DNA of 52,409 bases from an uncultured Finegoldia sp. (GTDB lineage: Bacteria > Bacillota > Clostridia > Tissierellales > Peptoniphilaceae). Location of the stretch: assembly GCF_900766215.1 (NCBI RefSeq), contig NZ_CAAFUQ010000054.1:1-52409 (forward strand), in the 5' to 3' direction. Under the pieces are notes generated by a model, which searched no databases, was not told the origin of the DNA, and worked only from the letters and a program-made list of their open reading frames with translations. The position numbers and the translations under genes were made by a program. Of this stretch, positions 34,205 to 42,458 are shown piece after piece. Each line of letters starts with the position of its first letter. Position 1 is the first letter of the stretch.

Positions 34205-34720
34205 TTATCTCCTATTATTAAACAAATAATTTTTTTGCTTAGAAAGTGCATTTGTAAGATAGTTTGACGTTAAGCCCACAAAAACACCCGTAAATATACT
34301 CAAAAATACCAAAATTGGCAAATAAACGAAAATTCTCATATTATTAAGCATAATTGCACACACCATTACTTGTGATAAGTTGTGCGTAAAAGCTCCAAAT
34401 AAACTTACTCCAATCAACGAAAAATATTTTCTCAAATATTTATTGACCAAATACATCACAACAAGAGAGCTTACAGCTCCAGCTAATGAATAGAAAAAGC
34501 TTATAACTGCCCCTGTGATTAGCATAAGTAAAAATGATTTTAAGATTCCTATTACAAGAGAATCTCTAAATCCAAAAACAATTAAGCATGTTAGTATTAC
34601 AATGTTGCTGAGCCCAAGTTTTGCACCAGGCATTACGATTGGAAGTGGAATCATTGACTCAATCAAGCTTACTACCAATGCAACTGCCGTTAAAATAGGA
34701 ATATGTAATCTTTTCATCAA
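34205..34720 (-). CDS. Gx transporter family / heptaprenyl diphosphate synthase component I-like membrane protein
   Basis: 171 residues with five hydrophobic segments. The start HIPILTAVALVVSLIESMIP followed by LPIVMPGAKLGLSNIVIL is the family signature (Pfam Hpre_diP_synt_I). Members are S-component-like membrane proteins and a substrate has not been firmly shown. It overlaps the NusG-II gene by 4 bases, a pair commonly seen together near Rnf or quinone-type redox genes in Firmicutes. Confidence 0.9.
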   Translation of the reverse strand: MMKRLHIPILTAVALVVSLIESMIPLPIVMPGAKLGLSNIVILTCLIVFGFRDSLVIGILKSFLLMLITGAVISFFYSLAGAVSSLVVMYLVNKYLRKYFSLIGVSLFGAFTHNLSQVMVCAIMLNNMRIFVYLPILVFLSIFTGVFVGLTSNYLTNALSKQKNYLFNNRR

Positions 34721-35094
34721 TAATTCACCACATCAATATCATCTTTGTTTTGCTTGTTAGCCTTCACTTCTACAACTAATTTATTAGGCAAACAAACAAT
34801 AACATCCCCTGGTTTATCTATCTTTCCTTTTAACATACACAACTTCTCCGGACAATCGGATTCTGTAATTGAAACGCTGTATCCATGAATATGAACAACG
34901 TTGTGACCGTATTTATTATCAATCTTGTAATCATAATCATCAATTGGAAGTGTAATTTGTTTTATTTCTTTTCCATCTACTTGGATAGAAACGTATCTGT
35001 CTTGTGAATTTACATTATTGACATTTAAAATCACAAACAATACAGCTGAAAAACACAACAAAAATCCAATCAAAATTTTATCGTATTTAGTCAT
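34717..35094 (-). CDS. NusG domain II-containing small membrane-anchored protein
   Basis: 125 residues. One N-terminal hydrophobic segment (about 8-25) is followed by a beta-rich extracytoplasmic domain: RYVSIQVDGKEIKQITLPID near 32, a Cys pair in SDCPEKLCMLKG near residue 80, and GDVIVCLPNKLVVEVKA. It matches the NusG-II family, which is often next to Gx/HepT or ApbE genes. The two nearby cysteines outside the membrane could form a disulfide. Confidence 0.9.
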   Translation of the reverse strand: MTKYDKILIGFLLCFSAVLFVILNVNNVNSQDRYVSIQVDGKEIKQITLPIDDYDYKIDNKYGHNVVHIHGYSVSITESDCPEKLCMLKGKIDKPGDVIVCLPNKLVVEVKANKQNKDDIDVVNY

Positions 35095-35182
35095 TAATTT
35101 CTCCTTTGGACTACCTTATAGTTTATCATTTTATCGTGTACTTTTTCAAGATAAAACGAAAATGTAAAATTTTATTCGCATG

Positions 35183-35221
35183 AAAAAAAGAACTTCGAAA
35201 TTTTATTTTCCGAAGTTCTTT
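35183..35221 (-). terminator. Terminator of the DUF969-DUF979-pcp operon
   Basis: An 11-bp perfect stem AAAGAACTTCG / CGAAGTTCTTT with a T7 run on the minus strand, 36 bases after the pcp stop. Confidence 0.9.
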
Positions 35222-35256
35222 CATTAATTTAATTATTTATTTTTAAACCGCTAATT

Positions 35257-35898
35257 TTAATGAGTTTTTCCACCTGTAACTTTGATGTCCTCATCATTAT
35301 CAATTACAGCTTCAATCGCTTTTTCCAATGCTTTTACAATTGTATCCAAGCTCATAGATGCAGTGTGAGCTTTATTCAACACTTGTTCTGGCAAGAATGG
35401 AATGTGAATAAATCCAGTTCTCATGTTTGGATATTCAGTAGCTCTTAAATGTGCCATTCCATAAGCAACGTGGTTACAAATAAATGTTCCTGCAGTATTT
35501 GACACAGATGCTGGAATATTTGCTGACTTAATATTTTCAACTATTGCTTTGATTGGCAATGTCAACAAATATGCATCAGGACCATCTTCAGCGATTTTTT
35601 CGTCGATTGGTTGGTTTCCTTCGTTATCTTTAATTCTGCAATCATCAACGTTGATTGCAACTCTTTCTACAGTGATGTCTTCACGTCCACCAGCTTGGCC
35701 TACAGAAATTACAACATCTGGTTTAACTTCTGCGATTTTTTCTTTTAATTTATCTACACTTTTTCCAATAACTGTAGGAATTTCTATTTTGATAACTTCG
35801 TTTCCCTTGATTTCATCAGATAAAAGTTTAACTGCTTCAATAGCAGGGTTGATTTTTTCTCCTCCAAATGGATCGAATCCAGAAACTAAAATTTTCAT
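35257..35898 (-). CDS. pcp: Pyroglutamyl-peptidase I (pyrrolidone-carboxylate peptidase)
   Basis: 213 residues. It removes N-terminal pyroglutamate from peptides. The catalytic triad is Glu78 (GREDITVERVAIN), Cys141 (NTAGTFICNHVAYG) and His165 (GFIHIPFLPEQ). The start VSGFDPFGGEKINPA is typical. It lies 10 bases after DUF979 with a good RBS, so the peptidase and the membrane pair form one operon. Confidence 0.98.
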   Translation of the reverse strand: MKILVSGFDPFGGEKINPAIEAVKLLSDEIKGNEVIKIEIPTVIGKSVDKLKEKIAEVKPDVVISVGQAGGREDITVERVAINVDDCRIKDNEGNQPIDEKIAEDGPDAYLLTLPIKAIVENIKSANIPASVSNTAGTFICNHVAYGMAHLRATEYPNMRTGFIHIPFLPEQVLNKAHTASMSLDTIVKALEKAIEAVIDNDEDIKVTGGKTH

Positions 35899-35908
35899 AA
35901 ATTACCTC

Positions 35909-36895
35909 CTAAAATGCTAATATCATTAATAATACAACATGAACAAATACTAGAGCCAAAGCTACAGGAAGTTGTGCTTTGATAACTCCATTTTTATCTT
36001 TCATCTCTAAGATTGCAGCAGGAACTATATTAAAGTTTGCCGCCATTGGTGTGATTAAAGTACCACAGTATCCAGCAGTCATACCAAGTGATGATACCAC
36101 AGCAGGATTTGCTCCTTTTGCCATTAACAATGGAACACCAATTCCTAGAGTAATAACGGTAAATGCAGCGAATGCATTACCCATTATCATCGTAAATACA
36201 ACCATTCCTACAATATATGCAACAGCTGCTGCAAACACACCAGCATCTCCTACAATACCAGTAGCTATGGTTCCTATAAGTTTACCTACACCTGCAGATG
36301 CAAATATAACTCCCAAACCACCCAATAATTGTGGTAGTAATGATGAAGATCCAACTTGCATCAACATTTTCGTAGTATCTTCTGCAGTTTCTTTTGCTTT
36401 TGGCTTAGCGATAATTATAGCTATAATTAAAGCTAGTATTGATGAAATTGTAAGAACTTGAGCAGCTGACAACGAGAATATCCCATCAGTATTTTTCAAT
36501 GGAATCTTGAATGATTTCATTTGCGATAGAAGCATCGCACTAATTCCCATCACTAAAGCTGGAATGAAAATTTTGCCTCCAACTTTCTCAGCATTCTTCA
36601 TTCTTTCTTCTTCAGTTAATTCCTTAAATTCTGATGGCTTGATTTGGTTTGCGATTGATAAAATCCCCAAGAACAAAAGTACAACACCTACGATTATTCC
36701 TCCAGATTCTACATTTCTTACCAAAAATCCTCCACCAGCAAACAATACTCCCAGTAATATCCAGAAAAGCATTGTACCAATCTTTGCTTCTTTGTTGAAT
36801 CTTGCACGGATACCTGTCATTATGCAGATAATTCCACATAAGATGTATGCTATCTCATCAAGAACAACTTGGTTATATACAAAAAAATCAAACAT
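35909..36895 (-). CDS. DUF979 family membrane protein (putative permease subunit)
   Basis: 328 residues with about nine hydrophobic segments. Features include EIAYILCGIICIMTGIRAR at the start, a Gly/Ala-rich repeat-like centre (GGLGVIFASAGVGKLIG) and MTAGYCGTLITPMAANFNIV. DUF979 and DUF969 nearly always occur as a pair and often beside pcp, so together they may form a transporter for 5-oxoproline or pyroglutamyl peptides. That role is inference. The start overlaps the end of DUF969 by 8 bases. Confidence 0.92.
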   Translation of the reverse strand: MFDFFVYNQVVLDEIAYILCGIICIMTGIRARFNKEAKIGTMLFWILLGVLFAGGGFLVRNVESGGIIVGVVLLFLGILSIANQIKPSEFKELTEEERMKNAEKVGGKIFIPALVMGISAMLLSQMKSFKIPLKNTDGIFSLSAAQVLTISSILALIIAIIIAKPKAKETAEDTTKMLMQVGSSSLLPQLLGGLGVIFASAGVGKLIGTIATGIVGDAGVFAAAVAYIVGMVVFTMIMGNAFAAFTVITLGIGVPLLMAKGANPAVVSSLGMTAGYCGTLITPMAANFNIVPAAILEMKDKNGVIKAQLPVALALVFVHVVLLMILAF

Positions 36896-37562
36896 TTTTT
36901 ATATCCTTTCTAAGTTTCATTTCAAAAACAGCACATTGTATAAGTGCAATAATCAACATACTAACACCTGCAAATATGGACCACTTGGCAATGTCTGCAG
37001 TATCCAATGGGTAACCTGCATCCTTCAATGTAGTTTGCATTAAAAGCACGCCTGATGCCAATGGAAATATATTTTGTCCGTAAAAGTTACCGTAGTTTTC
37101 AACAGCAGCAGCTAATCCTTTTAATTCGTCTAGTCTAACTTCTGTCAAATCAACTTTCTTTCTTGCAGCACCTTCTGCCATAGGTAAAATCAATGGACGT
37201 ATAAATTGAACGTGTCCACCAAGTCTTAAAGAAAACGCAGCAGCTATCCATCTAATGAACAAGTAAATCCACAAAACAGAACCTGCACTAGCCATTTTGA
37301 ATTTCGATATAAAATCTCTAGCCTTTTCCTTAAGTCCGTATCGTTCCATAATCGCAATTACAGGAAATGAAATCAAGAACAAACTCATTAGCCTATTGTT
37401 GACAAATCCTTCTCCCATAATTTTTAGAGTTCCCGTTAATCCAAGACCCCCCACAAGTCCCGTAACCAGACCGGCTAAGAGAACTATTCCCAAAACATCT
37501 AGTTTTAGTGCGAACCCAACGACAATAATTAATATTCCTATGAAAACTAAATATTCTCCCAT
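36888..37562 (-). CDS. DUF969 family membrane protein (putative permease subunit)
   Basis: 224 residues with about six hydrophobic segments. Features include GFALKLDVLGIVLLAGLVTG, VIAIMERYGLKEKARDFI and FSLRLGGHVQFIRPLILPMA followed by EGAARKK, then VENYGNFYGQNIFPLASGVL. It is first in the operon DUF969-DUF979-pcp. The RBS AAGGAGAG is good. TATAAT near 37613 on the minus strand may be the -10 box; the -35 is poor. Confidence 0.92.
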   Translation of the reverse strand: MGEYLVFIGILIIVVGFALKLDVLGIVLLAGLVTGLVGGLGLTGTLKIMGEGFVNNRLMSLFLISFPVIAIMERYGLKEKARDFISKFKMASAGSVLWIYLFIRWIAAAFSLRLGGHVQFIRPLILPMAEGAARKKVDLTEVRLDELKGLAAAVENYGNFYGQNIFPLASGVLLMQTTLKDAGYPLDTADIAKWSIFAGVSMLIIALIQCAVFEMKLRKDIKNV

Positions 37563-37884
37563 ATTGCTCTCCTTAATTTTTATTAGCCAAACAAAATTTG
37601 ACTTCTTAAAATTATACCCGATACTTTTTTGTTTTAAACTTTTAATTATATTATGTTTTCAATTTTGATGTTGTGAGGTCTTTGTTTGTTAAATGTATGA
37701 TAATTAATAATGCCTTTCTATTTTATATTAGCTGTAAAAATGATAAATTCTCAGATGATTCATAAACTAATTAATCAGCGTTCTTATAATTATTTTGATA
37801 ATTTTTCCTCTCATAAAAAAACGGAATGTATCCTGTGATTTAAAGATTACATTCCGTTTAATATAGTATTAAACTATTCCATTT
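37563..37884 (-). other. Intergenic region: terminator copy 1 and DUF969 upstream region
   Basis: Near 37815-37861 is a hairpin ACGGAATGTA ... TACATTCCGT with a T run on the minus strand. It terminates the M50-like cluster that stops at 37885. The sequence is nearly the same as that at 39752-39800 after rnfB, including the loop CCTGTGAT..A.AGAT. Between 37620 and 37810 nothing recognisable is present. Confidence 0.8.
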
Positions 37885-38433
37885 TTATGAATTAATATCA
37901 ATATTTGTTTGTTCTTTTTTCTTTTTTATACTCTTAAGGTCATTGATAACATATACGCCATCACTTAAATATCCCCCATCAGGTAAATACGGTATTTGAA
38001 GTGGCAATATAGTGAAATATAATGTAAACATCACAATTTGTATAGTTCTTAATATAGCCATAGGCAGTATTTTTGAGTTCATAATAGTTATAACTTCTGG
38101 CTTTTTATTTACCAAATAAATCAAAGGAATCAAACATATAAGATATAGAATTGTTCCTAATCCTCCAGAAATATGCGTTATCAATGATCGAAATGTCCCT
38201 TCCTGAAATTTATTCCCGTATGTTATCTTACTCAAAAAAGGAATTCTTCTAATTGACCATCTTTTTGTTTGTATGATTTTTTTCCCATATCCTATTGTTA
38301 TTTTGTAGTTATCATCTTTGAATAGTATTTTATACATTACTAGATGACCTAATTCTTTAAAAATTCTAGATAGCAATAGTAGTATGTAGATAATAGGTAT
38401 TGCTATTATTACATTAATTAATATCGATTTCAT
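37885..38433 (-). CDS. M50-like small membrane protein with altered HExxH (paralogue C)
   Basis: 182 residues with about four hydrophobic segments. In the first segment the zinc motif reads KELGH (26-30), so the first metal-binding His is lost. The second site reads LPDGGYLSDG, with Asp152 in an S2P-like DGG. It shares the segment ITIGYGKKI and a Gly-Gly pair (HISGGLGTILY) with the two upstream paralogues. It ends in a Lys-rich tail (KSIKKKKEQTNID). It is third in the operon, 75 bases after paralogue B with its own RBS AGAGGAGA. It is probably a pseudo-protease or regulator; no substrate is known. Confidence 0.75.
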   Translation of the reverse strand: MKSILINVIIAIPIIYILLLLSRIFKELGHLVMYKILFKDDNYKITIGYGKKIIQTKRWSIRRIPFLSKITYGNKFQEGTFRSLITHISGGLGTILYLICLIPLIYLVNKKPEVITIMNSKILPMAILRTIQIVMFTLYFTILPLQIPYLPDGGYLSDGVYVINDLKSIKKKKEQTNIDINS

Positions 38434-38508
38434 TAATTCTCCTCTTTACATTTATGTTAATCATCACTAATTGCATTATTACGAGCATATCTAATTTCTT
38501 ATATTTTT

Positions 38509-38982
38509 CTAATTTACACTATCTTCTGTTGATTTTATGGTATTTAAAATACGCATTCCATCGCTTGGTAAATTTAAGTATTTTATAGGTAAAATTGTAC
38601 TTACAAAGCAAATAGCATTATATAAAATCACATACCTTATAATTTTACTGTAAAACCCACTATAATTATTTCTTGATATTAAAATAAATCCTAAGGCTAT
38701 TATTAAACTAACTAATGGTCCTCCAAGACTAGGCATAATTTTTCTCAATTTACTTGATTTTCTATAACTATCCCAATCTTTGAATTCCCAATATGCAACT
38801 CCATATGCAGGTAATACTCTAACTATAAATTTTTTTAATTTAAGTATATTCTTCCCTATTCCTATTTCTATCCTGCAATTTTTGACATTATAAGATATTT
38901 TAGCCATCATTATATGACCCAATTCATGTGCAAAAGTAGAAAATAGAAATACAAAATACAAGATTACTATTTTTATAAACAT
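38509..38982 (-). CDS. Minimal M50-type (site-2-protease-like) membrane metalloprotease (paralogue B)
   Basis: 157 residues with four hydrophobic segments. HELGH at 19-23 inside the first membrane segment and LPSDGMRIL (Asp141) near the end are the two halves of the M50 zinc site. The conserved centre is RIEIGIGKNI and LRKIMPSLGGPLVSLI. Typical S2P enzymes are larger and carry a PDZ domain; here only the catalytic core remains. It lies 23 bases after paralogue A with RBS AAGGA. The closest relative in the window is paralogue A, including a near-identical DNA tail. Substrate unknown. Confidence 0.82.
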   Translation of the reverse strand: MFIKIVILYFVFLFSTFAHELGHIMMAKISYNVKNCRIEIGIGKNILKLKKFIVRVLPAYGVAYWEFKDWDSYRKSSKLRKIMPSLGGPLVSLIIALGFILISRNNYSGFYSKIIRYVILYNAICFVSTILPIKYLNLPSDGMRILNTIKSTEDSVN

Positions 38983-39005
38983 TCCTTACCTCTTAAGGTT
39001 TACTT

Positions 39006-39485
39006 CTAATTTACATTATCTTCTGTTGATTTTAGAATATTTAGAATACGCATTCCATCACTACTACAATATAGATATTTTACAGGTAAAATAGTTGATA
39101 CAAAAAAGCTAGCATTAGCCACTATTGAATATATCATCATATGGTTTACAAATTGATTATTCCCGCTATCTTTTGCATATAATATTATCATTAAAATTGT
39201 TGCCACTAAGCTAAATAATGGCCCTCCAAGCGTAGGCATAATTTTTCTCAATTTATTAGACTTATTATATCTATCCAAGTCTTCCAATTCCCAATATCCA
39301 TGCCCAGCTATGGGTATAGATTTAATAGCAAATTTTTTAAAATCAATTATATTTTTACCAATCCCAAGCTCTATTCGGTAATTCTTAATATCACAAAAAA
39401 TTTTAGCCATTATTATGTGTCCTAGCTCATGCACAAGACACGAAATCATAAATATCATATAATAGCAAAGTATTCTTTTTATCAT
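39006..39485 (-). CDS. Minimal M50-type membrane metalloprotease (paralogue A)
   Basis: 159 residues from the ATG at 39485 (MIKRILCYYM). An in-frame ATG at 39497 contains the RBS GGAG for the later one, so 39485 is preferred. HELGH is at 19-23 and SSDGMRIL (Asp143) near the C-terminus. The centre RIELGIGKNI and LRKIMPTLGGPLFSLVA is shared with paralogue B. Four hydrophobic segments are predicted, with no PDZ domain. It is first in the three-gene operon, behind a strong promoter. Such proteins could cleave a membrane-anchored anti-sigma factor, a peptide pheromone or a bacteriocin leader, but nothing here identifies the target. Confidence 0.82.
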   Translation of the reverse strand: MIKRILCYYMIFMISCLVHELGHIIMAKIFCDIKNYRIELGIGKNIIDFKKFAIKSIPIAGHGYWELEDLDRYNKSNKLRKIMPTLGGPLFSLVATILMIILYAKDSGNNQFVNHMMIYSIVANASFFVSTILPVKYLYCSSDGMRILNILKSTEDNVN

Positions 39486-39567
39486 TCTGATCTCCATGTA
39501 AATGATGTATTTTAATTTTTATCTTTGATTACGTTTTCAGTATAACTCTAGCAATTTTATTTGTCAA
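39486..39567 (-). promoter_or_regulatory. Strong promoter of the mini-M50 operon
   Basis: TTGACA (39562-39567) and TATACT (39539-39544) are exactly 17 bases apart on the minus strand. The start of transcription would lie about 45 bases before the ATG at 39485. Confidence 0.85.
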
Positions 39568-39802
39568 GAACATTGTAATAATTTTATAAATATTTTACAA
39601 TCAGTAATTTTTACTGATTATTAATTGATAATTTTATGTATTAAATTCATATGACGACTCATATATATTTTTTTAATATTAATTTTAGGTATGCCTCAAA
39701 AATATTTAGTGCTAATTAATACACAAAAAACATATAACCAGATAAATAATTAAAAAAGCGGAATGTCCTGTGATATACAGATTACATTCCGCTTATAAAA
39801 TA
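39568..39802 (-). other. Intergenic region with rnf terminator (terminator copy 2)
   Basis: The hairpin GCGGAATGT ... ACATTCCGC at about 39757-39793 with a T run on the minus strand follows the rnfB stop at 39803 and terminates the rnf operon. It matches terminator copy 1 at 37815-37861. A small hairpin AATCAGTA / TACTGATT sits near 39600-39620. The remaining DNA is extremely AT-rich without a recognisable gene. Confidence 0.8.
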
Positions 39803-40654
39803 TTAAGCTTCTTTAGCAGGAGCTTCTTGAGCTTTTGCTTTAGCTTGTTCTTCTTTTATTTTAAGTCCTGGATAAATTGCTTTTGTAGGACATTTGTCTA
39901 CTGCTTTTTGAACTTGTTCAGGATCCAATCCTTCAGCGTTATTGAAGTGTGCTAAGTTATCTTCTACGCTGAATCCATCTGGACACATTTTAGCACAAAT
40001 TCCGCAAGAAATACATCCAACTTTACAGTATTGTCTTACATCTTTACCTTTATCATGACTGTTACATCTTACGTAAACTTCTTGATCGTAATCTACAAGT
40101 TTAATGATATCTCTTGGACAGATTTCAATACATTTTTTACAAGATGTACATTTTTCTTTGTCTACTAATGCAATGTCATTTACAATGTGAATTGCATCGA
40201 AATCGCACACATCTACACAGCTTCCGCAACCCAAACATCCGTTAGGACAAGTTTTGCTTCCGCCTTGAAGATTATGGTTAACTCTACAATCCATAATACC
40301 TTTGTATTTGAATTTTTCAGTAGCGTATTCTGGTGTTCCTTGGCACATTACACAAGCAACTTGCTTTGCAGAATCCACTGCATCAGCTCCCATAAATGCT
40401 GCTAATTTGTCGGCAGTTTCTTTTCCACCAACTGGACATGAATTACAAGGTGCTCCTTTGTTTACGATAGCATCTGCAAGTCCGTCACATCCTGGAAATC
40501 CACATGCACCACAGTTTGCGCCAGGTAACATTTCTCTTACTTTAAGTACTCTTCTATCAACTTGAACTTCGAATTTTTTAGATGCATAGCCCAAAAGCAA
40601 TGCAAATAAAATTCCTAGTGCTCCTAAGATTATAAATGGAGTTAAAATTGTCAT
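39803..40654 (-). CDS. rnfB: Rnf complex subunit B (polyferredoxin)
   Basis: 283 residues. An N-terminal membrane helix (about 4-24) is followed by a 4Fe-4S cluster motif CGACGFPGCDGLADAI near residue 45, then ferredoxin-type clusters CLGCGSCVDVCDFDAIHIVN, CTSCKKCIEICPRDIIKL and CISCGICAKMCPDG. It probably takes electrons from reduced ferredoxin into Rnf. It ends in an Ala/Lys/Glu-rich tail (KIKEEQAKAKAQEAPAKEA) that is likely disordered. It is the last gene of rnfCDGEAB. Confidence 0.97.
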   Translation of the reverse strand: MTILTPFIILGALGILFALLLGYASKKFEVQVDRRVLKVREMLPGANCGACGFPGCDGLADAIVNKGAPCNSCPVGGKETADKLAAFMGADAVDSAKQVACVMCQGTPEYATEKFKYKGIMDCRVNHNLQGGSKTCPNGCLGCGSCVDVCDFDAIHIVNDIALVDKEKCTSCKKCIEICPRDIIKLVDYDQEVYVRCNSHDKGKDVRQYCKVGCISCGICAKMCPDGFSVEDNLAHFNNAEGLDPEQVQKAVDKCPTKAIYPGLKIKEEQAKAKAQEAPAKEA

Positions 40655-40664
40655 TTATTACCTC

Positions 40665-41246
40665 CTATACCAATCCGCCGAATCCGAAGAATGTCATCGC
40701 CATTAATCCAATAGTAATAAATGCGATTGGTACACCTTTAAAACTTTCAGGAATATTTTTATTCAATGCGATTCTTTCTCTGATTGCAGCTAATAAAGTT
40801 ATCGCTAAAATGAAACCTAGTGAAGCACCAATAGCACTTGCTAATGTTTCAATTAAGTTGTATTTTTCTTTTACGTTTGCTAATGCAACACCCAATACTA
40901 TACAGTTTGTAGTTATAAGAGGCAAGAACACACCAAGTGCTGAGTACAAGTTTGGACTCATTTTCTTCAATGCCATTTCTACGAATTGTACCAATGTTGC
41001 AATAACCAGTATGAACACTATTGTTTGTAAGTATTCAATGTGAAATCTTTCAAGTATTTGGATTTGTAGAACATAAGTTACGACAGACGCTATTGTGATA
41101 ACGAAGAATACTGCCATACCCATACCAATAGCTGTTTCTGTTTTAGAAGAAACACCTATTAATGGACAAAGCCCTAAGAATTGACCAAATACGTAGTTGT
41201 TTACTAATAAATAAAGAACTATTATTTTAAATATACTCGCTAACAT
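40665..41246 (-). CDS. rnfA: Rnf complex subunit A
   Basis: 193 residues with six membrane helices. The start YLLVNNYVFGQFLGLCPLIG and the repeat FLPLITTNCIVLGVALAN are typical of RnfA/NqrE. A conserved Cys in each inverted half probably holds the membrane Fe-S centre. The gene overlaps rnfE by one base. Confidence 0.97.
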   Translation of the reverse strand: MLASIFKIIVLYLLVNNYVFGQFLGLCPLIGVSSKTETAIGMGMAVFFVITIASVVTYVLQIQILERFHIEYLQTIVFILVIATLVQFVEMALKKMSPNLYSALGVFLPLITTNCIVLGVALANVKEKYNLIETLASAIGASLGFILAITLLAAIRERIALNKNIPESFKGVPIAFITIGLMAMTFFGFGGLV

Positions 41247-41875
41247 TAGTCTTCACCTCTCATATTGTTCTTCTTTCTTTCTTGTTTTGATAAGAAATAA
41301 TTGTAAGTAGCTAACAATATTCCAAGTACCATGAATGCTCCTGGAGCTGCTGACATGATACCAATTGGAGGAATATTTCCTATTACAAGTTTTCCTAAGA
41401 TTTTACCAGAACCTAATAACTCTCTGATGAATGCAACCAATACGATTACAACACCATATCCCAAACCATTTGAGATACCATCTAACAATGATAAGAATAC
41501 ACCATTTTTAGATGCGAAAGATTCGGCTCTAGCTAAGATTATACAGTTTACTACGATTAGAGGAACGAATGCTCCCAAAGAACTGTATAGTGCTGGAACA
41601 AATGCTTGAAGCATCATTGAAACTAATGTTACGAATGTTGCGATTACAACGATATATGCCGGAATTCTAACTTTATCCGGAATAAAATTTCTAAGTAATG
41701 ATATTACTATGTTTGAACAAATCAAAACGAATGTGAACGCCGCAGCCATACCAATTGCGTTTTCTACTGATGTTGATACACCAAGTACAGAACACAAACC
41801 TACCAATTGGATTAAAACTGGGTTGTTCTTAATAATGCTGCTTTTGAAAACTTTAGCCGCTTTACCTTTTTCCAT
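41246..41875 (-). CDS. rnfE: Rnf complex subunit E
   Basis: 209 residues with six membrane helices, homologous to RnfA. Characteristic segments are NNPVLIQLVGLCSVLGVSTS and GAFVPLIVVNCIILARAESF. The Cys residues in LCSVLG and NCIIL match the RnfA positions in the inverted partner. It is part of the ion-pumping membrane core. Confidence 0.97.
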   Translation of the reverse strand: MEKGKAAKVFKSSIIKNNPVLIQLVGLCSVLGVSTSVENAIGMAAAFTFVLICSNIVISLLRNFIPDKVRIPAYIVVIATFVTLVSMMLQAFVPALYSSLGAFVPLIVVNCIILARAESFASKNGVFLSLLDGISNGLGYGVVIVLVAFIRELLGSGKILGKLVIGNIPPIGIMSAAPGAFMVLGILLATYNYFLSKQERKKNNMRGED

Positions 41876-41885
41876 AATTTCCCTC

Positions 41886-42458
41886 CTATTTTAATCCCGC
41901 ATTAGCTTTTTGAGATACGTTCAATGCGTTTTTGGCTGCTGTAGTGGAGTATGTTGCACCACTTAGAGCTTGAATTTCGTTGTCAGCTTCAGGTTTTTTA
42001 ACAGCTGATAATTCTTTTTCCATAGATTTTCCAATAACTGAATTTACGAATTCAGGATCTCCAATTCTACTTCCGATTCCTGGAGTTTCTTGTGATTCAA
42101 GAATTGAATATCCAACGATTTTGTTTTTATTGTCTACACCAACTACGAAAACAACATTTCCTGAATATCCACCAGCTCCAATTGCTTTGTATACATGACC
42201 TACAGGTTTTCCACCTTTGATAGCTTCTTGTACGTCATCTAAGTTTTCGTCTTTTGCTTTTAAATCTTTAATTTTTGCTTCATCAAGTGGTTTAAAAGAT
42301 TCCGCTTCAGGAAAAGCTACTTTTAAAGATTTTTGATAATTTTCTAATCTCTTAGCTTCTATTATTGGTTCAGTAACTTGGTTTGCAAATGCAAGTACTA
42401 CCGCACTAATTGCTGTGATTATAAACAATCTAATAGCTAAATTTATTGAACTTCTCAT
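41886..42458 (-). CDS. rnfG: Rnf complex subunit G (FMN-binding)
   Basis: 190 residues. One N-terminal membrane helix is followed by an extracytoplasmic FMN-binding domain. The covalent FMN attachment motif is EIQALSGATYST, with Thr in SGAT near residue 170. Another conserved segment is SILESQETPGIGSRIGDPEF. The start overlaps rnfD by 4 bases. The flavin would be attached by an ApbE-type transferase, which is not in the window. Confidence 0.96.
   Translation of the reverse strand: MRSSINLAIRLFIITAISAVVLAFANQVTEPIIEAKRLENYQKSLKVAFPEAESFKPLDEAKIKDLKAKDENLDDVQEAIKGGKPVGHVYKAIGAGGYSGNVVFVVGVDNKNKIVGYSILESQETPGIGSRIGDPEFVNSVIGKSMEKELSAVKKPEADNEIQALSGATYSTTAAKNALNVSQKANAGLK

Noticed and set aside
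39006..39485. Mini-M50 proteins as AgrB-type peptide processing proteases
   Set aside because: AgrB uses a His/Cys pair and has a different topology; here HELGH and SDG zinc motifs are clear and no AgrD-like peptide or agrCA genes are next to them.
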